64,000 bases of DNA from Clostridiales bacterium (GCA_015056055.1 SVHC01000001.1:1-64000); one strand, 5' to 3'; counted from the stretch's first letter, positions 43,151-53,126 are shown. Notes: generated from the letters alone by a model not told the origin. A program made the numbers and translations.

Positions 43151-44232
43151 TCCTTTTCGGGGTTCTGAATGGCTTCTTCAACGGTTGCACCGCCGAGGCA
43201 TTCATCGCCTGTGTAAATAACTGCAGCCTGACCCGGCGTTACTGCGCGCTGGGGCTCGGCAAAGTGCAGAATCAATTCGCCGCGCTTATCACGCGTGAGC
43301 ACTGCATCCTGCAGGGGCTGCCTGTGGCGCAGACGCACCTGGCAGTTAAGCGGCATGCAGGGCTCTGCCAGCGTCCAGTGCGGCTCGCTGACCCTGGCAG
43401 CCATCGAATACAGCAGCGGGGAATCCTCGCCCTGTTCAACTACAAGGCGGTTTTTGGAAAGCTGCTTTTCGACAACGAACCATCTGCGTCCGTCGCCGCT
43501 GCCGCCGATGCCAAGACCGCGCCGCTGACCAGGCGTGTAGTACATAAGGCCGTCATGCTTGCCGATGACGCGGCCGGAGGTATCTACGATATCGCCGGGC
43601 TGGGCAGGCAGGTAATTCATCAAGAACTGCTTGAAATTGCGCTCACCGATAAAGCATACGCCGGTGGAATCCTTCTTCTCGCTGACGGGAAGACCGCGCT
43701 TTCTGGCGATTTCGCGGATTTCAGGCTTGGTGAGATTGGTAAGCGGGAACATGGCATGGGAAAGCGCACGCTGCCCCAGCATGTACAGGAAGTAGGTCTG
43801 GTCCTTCTGTTCATCCCTTGCGCGCATCAGGTGGAATCCGTCCGCACGCTGTTCAAGGCCGGCAAAATGGCCGGTGGCCAGCTTTTCCGCGCCCAGCTGA
43901 AGCGCGAAATCCAGGAAGGCCGAAAACTTGATCTCGCGATTGCAGAGCACATCGGGATTGGGGGTTCGGCCCTTCTTGTATTCCGACAGGAAGTGTGAAA
44001 ATACGCGGTCCATGTACTGGCGCGCGAAATTCACGCTGTAATAGGGGATGGAAAGATCGTCGCAGACGGCCCGCACGTCCGCCCAATCTTTTTCGGACGT
44101 GCAGGTGCCGTTTTCATCTTTTTCTTCCCAGTTGTTCATGAATACGCCCGTCACATCATGACCCTGCTCCTTGAGCAGGAGCGCTGCGACCGAAGAGTCG
44201 ACACCGCCGGACATTCCGATTACAATTTTCAA
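43147..44232 (-). CDS. mnmA: tRNA 2-thiouridine(34) synthase MnmA
   Basis: A 361-residue enzyme that adds sulfur to U34 of Lys, Glu and Gln tRNAs. The PP-loop MSGGVDSSVAALLL is at residues 7-20; the catalytic cysteines fit Cys97 in PNPDVLCNREIK and Cys193 in STGVCFIGERNF; ATGHFAG and YYTPGQRRGLGIGG are family motifs. The start is a TTG at 44232 with GGAGTGAT just upstream: any ATG would either fall inside the PP-loop or lie far upstream in the previous gene. It begins a few bases after the stop of the giant peptidoglycan-binding protein gene. Confidence 0.93.
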   Translation of the reverse strand: MKIVIGMSGGVDSSVAALLLKEQGHDVTGVFMNNWEEKDENGTCTSEKDWADVRAVCDDLSIPYYSVNFARQYMDRVFSHFLSEYKKGRTPNPDVLCNREIKFSAFLDFALQLGAEKLATGHFAGLEQRADGFHLMRARDEQKDQTYFLYMLGQRALSHAMFPLTNLTKPEIREIARKRGLPVSEKKDSTGVCFIGERNFKQFLMNYLPAQPGDIVDTSGRVIGKHDGLMYYTPGQRRGLGIGGSGDGRRWFVVEKQLSKNRLVVEQGEDSPLLYSMAARVSEPHWTLAEPCMPLNCQVRLRHRQPLQDAVLTRDKRGELILHFAEPQRAVTPGQAAVIYTGDECLGGATVEEAIQNPEKE

Positions 44233-44236
44233 ACTA

Positions 44237-47200
44237 TCACTCCATTGGCGGGATATATACAAATCCAAGTTCGCCGGATACGTTGATTGCGGTAAGGGTT
44301 GCTTCGTCAACAACGAATACCACGCCCATGAGGTATGCATCCTCAAGGGTCATCTGCATGACTTCCTCGTCGAAGATCAGAACCAGCGGCTCGACGTTGT
44401 TCAGCGGTGCGAACTGCTCGTTATAGGCGATCTGGAAATCGAGAATTGCACGGAGCATGATCTCGTCGAACAGACCGGTGATGGCAGTGCCGGGCATTGC
44501 GCCTTCGGCGTCGCGCAGCCAGCCGTACGAATAGAGGGCGGACTGAACAAGGAGCAGGTCATCCGTGGTGCTGGTCGAATCAAGCTGCGTGGGCGGCAGC
44601 GGTTCGCCCGGCATTTCAGGCGGCAGCGTGGGATCCGGCTCGGACGGCATCGGATACGGATACTGATTGCTCAGCAGGAAATCCTGCGTTGTGGTATCAC
44701 ACAGACCGTCTTCCGGCAGAATGTTCTGCCCCGCCAGACCGTTTACATACTTCTGGAACGCCATTACAGCATCGATCGTGTTGTAATCGTAGGCGCCGTA
44801 TTCATATGTGCCGGATACCAGCCAGCCCAGCGTTTCAAGATAGGACTGCATGTTCATGATATCCTGTGCAGGGGAATCCGGTCCGACAACCACGGTGGGA
44901 ACCGGAGTGGGCTCGGGCTGCTGAGTGGGTTCAGGTTCCTGCGTAGGTTCGGGCTGCTGAGTGGGTTCGGGTTCCTGCGTGGGTTCGGGTTCCTGCGTAG
45001 GTTCGGGCTGCTGAGTGGGTTCGGGTTCCTGCGTAGGTTCGGGTTCCTGCGTAGGTTCGGGCTGCTGAGTGGGCTCGGGAATCGAAGGCTTGATGTATTT
45101 TTCGAAACCTTCGCCTGTCATGGCTTCGTAAGTGGCCTGGTCGCATACGCCGTTGATGGCAAGACGCTCATAGCCGTCCACCAGATTTACCTGCATCTGG
45201 AAAGAAATGATGGCGCTTTGCGTCTGTGCATCGAATACGCCGCGTTCGAATTCGCCTTCGGTAAGATAGCCGAGGGTATTCATCAGGTAATCCTGCATGG
45301 CGGCTACGGCAGAGGAATCCGTTTCAGGACCGACAACGGGAACTGCGGTCGGAACGGGAGTGGGTTCGGGCGTCTGCGTCGGTGCCGGCGTTGCTGCGGA
45401 AGGCTTGACAAACTTTTCCCAGCCCTCGCCGGTCATTGCATCGTAAGTGGGGCGATCGCATACGCCGGTGATGGCAAGACGTTCATATCCTTCTACTTCG
45501 TTTACACGGAGCTGGAAGGTGATGATGGCACTCTGCGTCTGTGCATCAAACTTGCCGCGTTCAAATTCGCCTTCGGTGAGATAGCCGAGGACGTTCATGA
45601 GATGATCCTGCATGGCGGCTATGGCACTGCTTTCCGTTTCGGGACCCACGATGGGCTTTTCGGTCGGCGCAGGTGTGCTGGTCGGCGTAGGTGCCGGAGC
45701 AGCGGGCATGGGATTGATATACTTTTCGAATCCGTCGCCGGTCATGGCCTTAAAGGTGTCCTGATCGCATACGCCGGTAACGGTAAGACGCTCGTAACCG
45801 TCCACCAGGTTTACCTGCATCTGGAATGCGATTACTGCGGCCATGGTTTCGTTGTCATAGGTGCCGGTGACGTAGCTTCCTTCAGTGAGGTAAAGGAGCG
45901 TATTCTGCAAATATTCCTGCATGCCCTGGATTACGGCGGGGTCTGCATTGCCGTCGATCACCGGACCGACAGGTTCTTCCGTGGGAGCGGGCGTCGGAAC
46001 TTCGGTGGGTACAGGAGTCGGTGCTTCGGTCGGAACGGGTGTAGCGGTGACCGGGCGCTCAATGCCTGCAAGCAGATAGTCCAGCGTGCTCGGATCGGCC
46101 ATGCCGGTTTCGGGCAGGACATGCATGTGGTTCATCTGGTTGACATAGCACTGGAATTCATATACGGCGGCGCTGGTGGAGGCGTCGTAAATGCCGGTAG
46201 CGGTTTCCATTTCAAGCCAGCCCAGCGAACGAAGCAGAATCTGAAGGTTAGTGATCTGCAGAGGATCGCTGCTTTCATTAATACCCTGGCTTTCTTCTTC
46301 CGGATCGGGTTCTACAGACGGATAGGGAGAGGGAGTGGTCAGAGTATCAAAGGGAGTTGCGGTCGGCCACGGAGTGATCCAGGCAGTCGGCCACGGGGTT
46401 GCAGTGGGCAGAGGTTTGCGGGAAATCTGATACTGATCCAGCCAGTGAAGCGTCTTCGGACCTGCGATGCCGTCCACAGTCAAGGGGTCAATATCAAAAT
46501 TTGCGTTCATATACATCTGGAAATCGGCAACAGCCTTCATGGTTGAATAATCATAGATGCCGGAGGGGGATGTATACTCAAGCCAGCCGAGCTCGATCAG
46601 CTGCCACTGGAAAGCAACGATTTCATTTGTGCCGGAATTGGGCGAGATGGTCTGGGCGGTCGGACGCGGAGTGGGCGTTACGACGGATTCTCCCCACCAG
46701 ACGTCCTGCGTAGGAGCGGCGGTGTAGAAATCATCCCAGCCGGGATAGAAGGCTGTGGGCGCAGGGGTGAAGGTGGGCAGGATCATATCGGTTGCGCCGA
46801 CCTGATTTTGCCAGTCCTGATTGACGGCGCCCTGATTGATCTGAATTTCCTCAGTAGGCGCAGGCGTGGCAAAGGTGGTGCCGCCGAGATTGCCTGTATC
46901 CGGCGTCCAGAGTCCGGTGGAATTGTTGAAGCCCGGAGTGTAGTTCGGATTCGGATTGGTGGAGTCATTCCCGCCGGAGATAAGCTGCACAATCAGGACG
47001 ATTGCCAGAATCAGAACAACTGCCGCGGCTGCAAAGCCGACGATTTTTCCGACAGGGGAGGGGGTTGCTTCTTCATCGTCGCGGGCGGCGGCTGCAGCCT
47101 GCGCCGAACGGCGCTGAATCAGATAGCCGGTGCCGTTGTCCTGAAAGAAAATGTATTTGCGTTCGCCGTTTTCATCCGGCTGAGCGCTTCTTTTCATTTT

Positions 47201-47518
47201 GGCAATGCCCGCCTGGAAGCGCTCTTCGCCTTCGGAAAGCGGAGAAACGGAGCCGTCGGCATTGCGGATGGCTGCGTCGCGCGGCAAAAATTCCCGCACG
47301 CGAACCACGACATTGCGGCGCGTGTCCATGGCGGTATATACGATACCGCTGGAATCCTGACCGACCGCGCGGCCTACCATGATTCTGCCGGCCAGGATGG
47401 TTCCCGGCGAGAGTTGGTTTACCGGTACTGCAGCGGAAGCATCTCCGCCGCAGTGCGGACAGACTTCCGAGTCGCTCGGCTCAAAACAATACAGGCACAG
47501 ATTGTGTTTATCTTCCAC
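44237..47518 (-). CDS. Membrane protein: zinc ribbon, kinase N-lobe remnant, TM helix, PG-binding repeats
   Basis: About 1093 residues. The N-terminal zinc ribbon has CLYC...CPHC (residues 7-25). Residues about 38-115 ([60 protein letters not shown]) match the N-lobe of the clostridial zinc-ribbon Ser/Thr kinases, but the catalytic C-lobe is absent and the Lys of the VAIK motif is an Arg. A single membrane helix (about 158-180) follows. Outside are seven or so PG_binding_1-type modules ([18 protein letters not shown] style), joined by Pro/Thr/Glu linkers with a [12 protein letters not shown] repeat array. The GTG start at 47518 is preferred: GGAG abuts the in-frame ATG at 47527 but lies 9 bp from the GTG. 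Possibly a wall sensor or anchor. Confidence 0.75.
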   Translation of the reverse strand: MEDKHNLCLYCFEPSDSEVCPHCGGDASAAVPVNQLSPGTILAGRIMVGRAVGQDSSGIVYTAMDTRRNVVVRVREFLPRDAAIRNADGSVSPLSEGEERFQAGIAKMKRSAQPDENGERKYIFFQDNGTGYLIQRRSAQAAAAARDDEEATPSPVGKIVGFAAAAVVLILAIVLIVQLISGGNDSTNPNPNYTPGFNNSTGLWTPDTGNLGGTTFATPAPTEEIQINQGAVNQDWQNQVGATDMILPTFTPAPTAFYPGWDDFYTAAPTQDVWWGESVVTPTPRPTAQTISPNSGTNEIVAFQWQLIELGWLEYTSPSGIYDYSTMKAVADFQMYMNANFDIDPLTVDGIAGPKTLHWLDQYQISRKPLPTATPWPTAWITPWPTATPFDTLTTPSPYPSVEPDPEEESQGINESSDPLQITNLQILLRSLGWLEMETATGIYDASTSAAVYEFQCYVNQMNHMHVLPETGMADPSTLDYLLAGIERPVTATPVPTEAPTPVPTEVPTPAPTEEPVGPVIDGNADPAVIQGMQEYLQNTLLYLTEGSYVTGTYDNETMAAVIAFQMQVNLVDGYERLTVTGVCDQDTFKAMTGDGFEKYINPMPAAPAPTPTSTPAPTEKPIVGPETESSAIAAMQDHLMNVLGYLTEGEFERGKFDAQTQSAIITFQLRVNEVEGYERLAITGVCDRPTYDAMTGEGWEKFVKPSAATPAPTQTPEPTPVPTAVPVVGPETDSSAVAAMQDYLMNTLGYLTEGEFERGVFDAQTQSAIISFQMQVNLVDGYERLAINGVCDQATYEAMTGEGFEKYIKPSIPEPTQQPEPTQEPEPTQEPEPTQQPEPTQEPEPTQEPEPTQQPEPTQEPEPTQQPEPTPVPTVVVGPDSPAQDIMNMQSYLETLGWLVSGTYEYGAYDYNTIDAVMAFQKYVNGLAGQNILPEDGLCDTTTQDFLLSNQYPYPMPSEPDPTLPPEMPGEPLPPTQLDSTSTTDDLLLVQSALYSYGWLRDAEGAMPGTAITGLFDEIMLRAILDFQIAYNEQFAPLNNVEPLVLIFDEEVMQMTLEDAYLMGVVFVVDEATLTAINVSGELGFVYIPPME
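44900..45080 (-). repeat. Short tandem repeats encoding PTQ/PEP linker
   Basis: About nine copies of an 18-bp unit (ctgagtgggttcgggttc and ctgcgtaggttcgggctg variants) that encode alternating QPEPTQ and EPEPTQ. Such repeats are prone to slippage, so length variation between strains is expected. Confidence 0.85.
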
Positions 47519-47596
47519 TGCGTACATCTCCTTTATAGTAAATTGCAGATTCAAATATTATTTGGACGCGTTTGGGAACGGATGGTTCCGAGGTTT

Positions 47597-48814
47597 TTAT
47601 TCGGATACCACGGATATTTCGCCTCCCGGCAGGCCGAACAAACCGGCTCCTGCCTTTTCGGCGGAAAGAAGCGCGTCAATGGCCTCCGGCGTGATTTCGT
47701 CGCCGGGCATAAGCCATGCGCTGCCCGGAGGATAAAGACCGGCTGCGCGGGCGGCGATGCGTCCGCGTGCACGGCTTAAAGGAATACTTTCAATGGGGGA
47801 AAGCGCTGCTCGGCGCGGTCGCATGCGGGGAATACCGTATGCGGGAGAGACGGAAATCAGAGCATCATTTCCGAAAGGCAGGCGCGAAAGGGCAGAAACA
47901 AGAAGGTCAAAGGATTCGGCCTTGTCGCATACGGTGGCAATAAATACCACATTTTCGGCATCGCCCATTTCGGCGTCGATGCCCATTTCGTGCAGAAGGC
48001 TGACGGCGTGAAAACCGGTAAGACCACGACCTGTTACGTTTACGACCAGACGCGTGGGATCATCCATGCGGGGGCTGAACAAACCGTCCAGAAGATTTAC
48101 CCGTTCGCGGAATGCATCGCACAGTTTGACGGTGGAGTTCAGAGCATCGGCCCCGTTTTCATCCATAAAGGCGCGTGCATTGTCCAGTGAACGCAGAATG
48201 GGAAAGGGGGGACTCGACGTCATTACCATGCGCAAAAGATGCAGAAGATGCGGGTAGAGAGATGCATCTTTCATAAAAAGCCATGCGCCGCCGGTAAGAC
48301 AGGGGAGCGTTTTATGCGCCGACTGCACCCACAGATCTGCGCCGAGGCGGCCTGCATTCTGTGGCTCGGACCACCAGTTGAAATGCGCGCCGTGCGCCTC
48401 ATCCACCATCAGAAATTTCGCTTTCGGAAGTTCGCAGGCGTGACCGCAGTAGTCAGGTCTTGTGACGAAAACCGCGTCGCTTTTACCAACTTCCATATCG
48501 CCCAGAATCAGACCGGAAACAGCGCTTACATGCGCCGTGCGAGGCACGTCCACAGTGCGGTAGCGGGTGGAGGCGTACAGAAGCATGGTAAGGTTGCCGG
48601 CAGTTGCTCCGCCTGTGAGCAAAATGGCATCTCCGGCTCCGGCAGATTTGGCAATGCGCCTTTCTGCCTCGCGCAGTGCGCCTTCCGCGCAGTAAAGGTC
48701 ATCGGTGGAGGCGAGCTCCGTCATGTCATAAGGATCCAGAGTGCCTTTGTGACCCGGCATGTGAAAACGGACGCGACCCTGGGCATTTTTGAGCATATCG
48801 TCTACCGGACGCAA
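47597..48814 (-). CDS. Orn/Lys/Arg decarboxylase family (short form)
   Basis: About 405 residues with the PLP fold of the prokaryotic ornithine/lysine/arginine decarboxylase major domain, shorter than the classical inducible enzymes (700+). RVRFHMPGHKGTLDP is the conserved early motif; MVDEAHGAHFNWW and WVQSAHKTLPCLTGGAWLF hold the PLP-binding Lys. A compact C-terminal domain follows (FLSP...MPGDEITPEAI). It may make cadaverine, putrescine or agmatine; specificity is uncertain. A TTG start at 48814 with GGGAGG at 9 bp is preferred to a GTG nearer the site and an ATG at 48796. Its neighbours do not suggest a pathway. Confidence 0.85.
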   Translation of the reverse strand: MRPVDDMLKNAQGRVRFHMPGHKGTLDPYDMTELASTDDLYCAEGALREAERRIAKSAGAGDAILLTGGATAGNLTMLLYASTRYRTVDVPRTAHVSAVSGLILGDMEVGKSDAVFVTRPDYCGHACELPKAKFLMVDEAHGAHFNWWSEPQNAGRLGADLWVQSAHKTLPCLTGGAWLFMKDASLYPHLLHLLRMVMTSSPPFPILRSLDNARAFMDENGADALNSTVKLCDAFRERVNLLDGLFSPRMDDPTRLVVNVTGRGLTGFHAVSLLHEMGIDAEMGDAENVVFIATVCDKAESFDLLVSALSRLPFGNDALISVSPAYGIPRMRPRRAALSPIESIPLSRARGRIAARAAGLYPPGSAWLMPGDEITPEAIDALLSAEKAGAGLFGLPGGEISVVSE

Positions 48815-49002
48815 GGCACACACCTCCCTTAATTCTACTATTTTACAACAATATACGCTTTTTTTCAAGGAGATATTGGTAAAACGAACACACCCAGTGA
48901 TGTATGTGGTTTTCTGCGGACGGACGGGTAGAAATCGGGCAAATGGGCGTGGTATGGTGAAGACGCAATACTCGCGGTAAGCGATCATTCAGGAGGAAAA
49001 CA
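48815..49002. other. Divergent intergenic region before the phage-like cassette
   Basis: 188 bp. No clear TATAAT-type promoter for the plus-strand cassette was found. AGGAGG lies just before the portal-like start at 49003. Confidence 0.45.
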
Positions 49003-50604
49003 ATGGATAAACGAGTAGAAAAGGCGCAGGGACTTCTTAAAGATTACCGGCGCGGAAAGGCAACGCTGGATGCGCGCGTTGTGGAAAACGATCAGTGGTA
49101 CAGGCTGCGGCATTGGCAGAATATGCGGCCGTCGTCCAATCCGGGCGATCCCGAGCCTACAAGCGCATGGCTTTTGAACTGCCTTTTGAACAAGCATGCG
49201 GATGCAATGGACAATTATCCGGAGCCGATAGTTTTGCCCCGGGAGGAAGGGGATGGCGAGGATGCAAATGTGCTGTCAGCCGTTCTTCCTGTGATTCTGG
49301 AGCAGAACGAATTTGAAAAGACCTATTCGGATATGTGGTGGCAGAAGCTGAAAAGCGGCGCGGGAATCATGGGTGTATTCTGGAATCCGGAAAAGCTGCA
49401 TGGGCTTGGCGATGTGGAAATTCGAAATGTGGATATTCTGCATCTTTTCTGGGAGCCGGGCGTGCACGATATTCAGAAATCGAAGAACGTTTTCTACGTG
49501 GAGCTGCAGGACAATGAGGAACTGGAAAAAACGTATCCGCAGCTGGAAGGAAAACTTGGAACGGGCGCGGACAAACCGCAGGAATACGAGCAGGACGATG
49601 CGCTTGACACATCGGACAAGTCCGCAGTGGTGGACTGGTATTACAAAAAGGGCGGCACGGTGCACTTTATCAAGTATGTAAACGATGAACTTCTGTATGC
49701 CTCGGAGGACGATGAAGCGTACAGGGAACGGGGGTTTTACGACCATGGAAAGTATCCGTTTGTGTTTGATGAGCTGTTTTCCTGCGAGGGCTCTCCGGTA
49801 GGATTCGGATATCTCGATGTGTGCAAACAGCCGCAGATGTACATTGACCGCCTCAATCAGGTGATCATGAAAAATGCCGTTATGGCAGCACGACCCAGAT
49901 GGTTTGTGCGTGCAGACGGAATGATCAATGAAGAAGAGTATGCCGACTGGGAAAAGGATTTTGTACATTACAACGGTTCGGGCAATCCGGAAGAGCATAT
50001 TCGCCCCATTCATACTACTCCTGTTTCCGAGATTCACATGGCGCTGCTCAATAGCAAAATTGAGGAGCTGAAGGAAACCAGCGGAAATCGCGATTTTTCG
50101 CAGGGAGGAACCACTGCGGGCGTGACGGCTGCTTCGGCAATTGCAGCTTTGCAGGAAGCGGGAAGCAAGCTTTCGCGCGATATGATCCGCGCAAGCTACC
50201 GCGCATTCACGCAGGTATGCTATCTGGTAATAGAACTTGTGCGCCAGTTTTACGAAGAGCCGCGTTCGTTCCGCATCGTGGGCACCAAAGGGGCGCAGCA
50301 GTTTGTGCTGTATTCGAATGCGCGTCTGCGTGAACAGGCGGGAGTGGAGGAATACGGCGTGCGGATGGGAACGCGCTGTCCGGTGTTTGACATCAAAATT
50401 CGTCCGCAGAAAGCCAACGCATTTTCACGCACGGCGCAGAACGAACTGGCAAAGGAATTTTATTCACTGCACTTTTTCGACCCCGCAAATGCCGTGCAGG
50501 CGCTCTCATGTCTGGAAATGATGGATTTTGAGGGGAAGGACATAGTCGCAAAGAAGATTGCCGAGCAGGCAGAAAGGATGGAGTATGGCAGGAATCAACA
50601 TTGA
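49003..50604 (+). CDS. Phage portal-like protein
   Basis: A 533-residue protein with the signs of a tailed-phage portal: a helical N-terminus with NDQWYRLRHWQN, PEPTSAWLLNCLLNKHADAM, a beta-rich middle (GVFWNPEKL, DILHLFWEPG), a long central helix region (YIDRLNQVIMKNAVMAARPR) and a C-terminal helical domain (GVTAASAIAALQEAGSKLSR). Length and order fit portals of Firmicutes gut phages. In phages this ring protein connects capsid and tail and anchors the terminase. Here there is no terminase, scaffold, protease or capsid gene. The fibre-like gene starts inside its 3' end. AGGAGG before the ATG. Confidence 0.8.
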   Translation: MDKRVEKAQGLLKDYRRGKATLDARVVENDQWYRLRHWQNMRPSSNPGDPEPTSAWLLNCLLNKHADAMDNYPEPIVLPREEGDGEDANVLSAVLPVILEQNEFEKTYSDMWWQKLKSGAGIMGVFWNPEKLHGLGDVEIRNVDILHLFWEPGVHDIQKSKNVFYVELQDNEELEKTYPQLEGKLGTGADKPQEYEQDDALDTSDKSAVVDWYYKKGGTVHFIKYVNDELLYASEDDEAYRERGFYDHGKYPFVFDELFSCEGSPVGFGYLDVCKQPQMYIDRLNQVIMKNAVMAARPRWFVRADGMINEEEYADWEKDFVHYNGSGNPEEHIRPIHTTPVSEIHMALLNSKIEELKETSGNRDFSQGGTTAGVTAASAIAALQEAGSKLSRDMIRASYRAFTQVCYLVIELVRQFYEEPRSFRIVGTKGAQQFVLYSNARLREQAGVEEYGVRMGTRCPVFDIKIRPQKANAFSRTAQNELAKEFYSLHFFDPANAVQALSCLEMMDFEGKDIVAKKIAEQAERMEYGRNQH

Positions 50605-51547
50605 ACTGCCCGCATTTGAGGCGGAGGACCTGAACGATGCAAAGACGCGGCAGAAAATCATAAGCTACCTTTACAGGCTGGCAGAACAGGTGAAATACCT
50701 TTCTGCGAACATTGACGCGGACAACGTGACGGACGAATTTTCGGCTGAGATTGCATCAAAGGCAAGTGCGCAGGCGAAGGACGAGATTTCCGGCGTACTG
50801 ACAGAGTACGAAACAAAGATCGAGCAGAACGCCCGCGAGATTTCCACAAAGGCAAGCAAAACCGAGGTTGACGCACTGGGCAACGAGATCGGAAGTGTGG
50901 AAAGTTCGCTTACGCAGACGGCGTCTTCCCTGACAGCAAAAATCACAAAGGCGCAGAACACGGCAAACAGTGCAAACAAGGCCGCAGGGGATGCAAAAGA
51001 AAGGGTGGCTTCGCTGGAGTTGACTCTTGACGGCGTGGTGGCAAGTATTGACAACAATCGCCTTGCATTTACGGCAAAGGGATTGACGATCAAAAATGCT
51101 GACGGGCAGACGGTGTTTTCGCAGGACAATAATACAGGCAATCTGACGATTACCGGTACAATTAATGCTTCCGGCGGTACTGTTGGGGGATTTACCATCG
51201 GAACCAATTCCATTACCGGGCCGAACGGCGTGGAGCTGTTTTCCACAGGCGATTCAAGCATCGTGAACAATATCAAGCTCAGAAGCGGCGCGGATGAATT
51301 CGGAAACGGATATACGCTGATCACGCCCAGCAACGAAAACGGTTACAGTGAATTGCGGCTGGGAATGTTTTCTTACTTATCGCAGGAAGGTGTAAGGCTG
51401 TATGCGCAAGACGGACAGCTGCGTATGCAGGTGAGCTATTATCTGTACTCGACGGGCGGCGCATATTTTTTGAATCTGCCGACAATTTCAGGCGTGAAAA
51501 GCAATCTGTATCTGGATGCGGGCGGACAGCTGCATCGCATCGTATAA
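50585..51547 (+). CDS. Phage tail/fibre-like structural protein
   Basis: About 320 residues. Residues 30-150 are helical and Ala/Lys/Ser-rich, typical of coiled-coil fibre shafts (ISTKASKTEVDALGNEIGSV); then NGTLTI-like text, LTITGTINASGGTVGGFTIG and SITGPNGVELF, which match the beta-rich repeats of phage minor structural proteins. The C-terminus is short and aromatic. The start at 50585 has GGATGGAGT upstream and overlaps the portal-like gene by 20 bp. Likely a virion or virion-derived surface protein; by likeness only. Confidence 0.7.
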   Translation: MAGINIELPAFEAEDLNDAKTRQKIISYLYRLAEQVKYLSANIDADNVTDEFSAEIASKASAQAKDEISGVLTEYETKIEQNAREISTKASKTEVDALGNEIGSVESSLTQTASSLTAKITKAQNTANSANKAAGDAKERVASLELTLDGVVASIDNNRLAFTAKGLTIKNADGQTVFSQDNNTGNLTITGTINASGGTVGGFTIGTNSITGPNGVELFSTGDSSIVNNIKLRSGADEFGNGYTLITPSNENGYSELRLGMFSYLSQEGVRLYAQDGQLRMQVSYYLYSTGGAYFLNLPTISGVKSNLYLDAGGQLHRIV

Positions 51548-51558
51548 GGAGGGAATTA

Positions 51559-51858
51559 ATGGACAAAATGACGCAAAAACGTGCACAGGCCGTGGCTGGC
51601 GGACTGATCAAGGCGCTGCGGGGAGCTTTGAAGGATCCCAAGCAACTGTACCGCTACCACGTGACCGAGCGCACAGACAAGGGGACCGAGACGGTTGAAA
51701 AAACCTTTGCAAAGCTGGACACGAAGGCGGCAAAGGATATGACTTCCATGCTGCGCGAGCTTCTGGATATGCTCGGCGTGGAGAGTACGGGAGAAACAGG
51801 CGGCATCATTCTGCTGCCCGCTGAAGAAAAGGAAGGAGAAGAAAATGGCAGTATATAA
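51559..51858 (+). CDS. Small hypothetical protein of the phage-like cassette
   Basis: A 99-residue protein, basic at the N-terminus and acidic at the C-terminus (MDKMTQKRAQAVAGGLIKAL, then LPAEEKEGEENGSI). Not recognised. Its size and place between structural genes would suit a small accessory or head-completion protein, but that is guesswork. AAGGAGGG precedes the ATG and its end overlaps the next gene by 14 bp. Confidence 0.65.
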   Translation: MDKMTQKRAQAVAGGLIKALRGALKDPKQLYRYHVTERTDKGTETVEKTFAKLDTKAAKDMTSMLRELLDMLGVESTGETGGIILLPAEEKEGEENGSI

Positions 51859-53035
51859 AACGATTCGGTATGGATCCAGGGGGGATGATGTGAAGGAGCT
51901 TCAGAAGCTTCTGAACAATAAGGGACACTCGCTCAGTGTAGACGGCATTTACGGGGAAAAAACGCAGAGTGCAGTGAAACAGTATCAGGCGGGTCAGGGC
52001 TTGAAAGTGGATGGCATTACGGGCAAAAATACCTGGAGTGCACTTACAGGGGAAACACATTCGCAGAATGCCACCGGGGATAAGGACTATGTGCGGCAGT
52101 ATGAGCAGAGCAGACCGCAGTATGAACCGTCCGGAGCGGTGACCGAAGCGGAAGGACAGCTTTTGTCCCATGAGGCAAAGCACCCGGGCGAGTACAAAAG
52201 CGCATATGAAGACCGGCTGAAGGAACTGTACGACAGGGCCAGTGCATATGGTGAGTTTTCCTATGATCCGTCAGGCGATCCTCTGTATGAAAGATACAGG
52301 GATAAGTATGTTTCCGGCGGACAGCTTGCCATGCAGGATACCGTGGCGCAGCTTGCGGCTCTGACCGGCGGCTATGCAAACAGCTATGCACAGGCGGCAG
52401 GTCAGCAGCAGATGAATGCCTATATGACGGAACTGAACGATATTTTGCCGGAACTGGAAGAAAGAGCATATTCCCGCTGGGCAGACGGACGGGACGATTT
52501 GTATGAACAGCTTTTTCAGGTGCAGAAACTGGACGATGCGGCTTATGACCGGTACAGGGATTCGGTGGATGACTATTATAAAGAAAGGGATTTCCTGTAC
52601 GACCGGTATCAGGATGCATACGAAAATGAGTATGAGCAGTATCTTGATGCACTCGGCGCATGGCAGAAGGATCGCGACTATTACTATGACAGGGAGATGG
52701 ATGCGCTGAAACTTGCCGGAAAAAGTTCGGCCGGCGGTTCTTCCTCAGGGAAAAGCAGTTCCGGAAAAGATGCTTCGGGAACGATTGCGTCTATCACGGA
52801 GCGTGTTGGAAACGTGGCTTCCGCGCTTGGAGATGCTGTACACGCGTTGAAAGAACGGTATGAGATTTGGACAGGCGATGCGCAGAACGATGAGCCGAGT
52901 GAACAGAGTACGCGCAGTACGACATCCGGCAATGGAAGACTGCAGAAAAACTATGCGCTTCCGGAAGAAGCATGGGCAAATGACTTTGGGGAAGAAATTT
53001 ATCAGGAACTGAAAAAACGGATCAAAGAAAAGTAG
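51845..53035 (+). CDS. Peptidoglycan-binding and phage-virion-like fusion protein
   Basis: A 396-residue protein. Residues 6-66 form a PG_binding_1 module (IRYGSRGDDVKELQKLLNNK, VDGIYGEKTQSAVKQYQ). From about 110 to 290 it is strongly Tyr/Asp-rich with AALTGGYANSYAQAAGQQQM and repeated YDRYRDSVDDYYKERDFLYD units, a pattern I know from virion proteins of Clostridia phages. A Ser/Gly/Lys linker leads to a helical C-terminus. No signal peptide. In phages a wall-binding module on such a protein would help contact the host wall. AAGGAAGGAG before the ATG. Last gene of the cassette. Confidence 0.7.
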   Translation: MAVYKTIRYGSRGDDVKELQKLLNNKGHSLSVDGIYGEKTQSAVKQYQAGQGLKVDGITGKNTWSALTGETHSQNATGDKDYVRQYEQSRPQYEPSGAVTEAEGQLLSHEAKHPGEYKSAYEDRLKELYDRASAYGEFSYDPSGDPLYERYRDKYVSGGQLAMQDTVAQLAALTGGYANSYAQAAGQQQMNAYMTELNDILPELEERAYSRWADGRDDLYEQLFQVQKLDDAAYDRYRDSVDDYYKERDFLYDRYQDAYENEYEQYLDALGAWQKDRDYYYDREMDALKLAGKSSAGGSSSGKSSSGKDASGTIASITERVGNVASALGDAVHALKERYEIWTGDAQNDEPSEQSTRSTTSGNGRLQKNYALPEEAWANDFGEEIYQELKKRIKEK

Positions 53036-53065
53036 TACGCGGACACAGACGCGTGATTTATGGGA

Positions 53066-53094
53066 TTGCCCGATTGGCGTGCGGATGTTATAAT
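53066..53094 (+). promoter_or_regulatory. Promoter of bioY
   Basis: TTGCCC (53066-53071), 17-bp spacer, TATAAT (53089-53094), about 32 bp before the TTG start. Confidence 0.7.
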
Positions 53095-53126
53095 AGGGCG
53101 GTGTAATACCATGGAGGAAAAAATCG

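Noticed and set aside
44171..46546. Plus-strand open frame of 791 codons rich in Gly/Phe/Arg
   Set aside because: Antisense of the peptidoglycan-binding protein; the low-complexity [12 protein letters not shown] text mirrors the QPEPTQ repeats.
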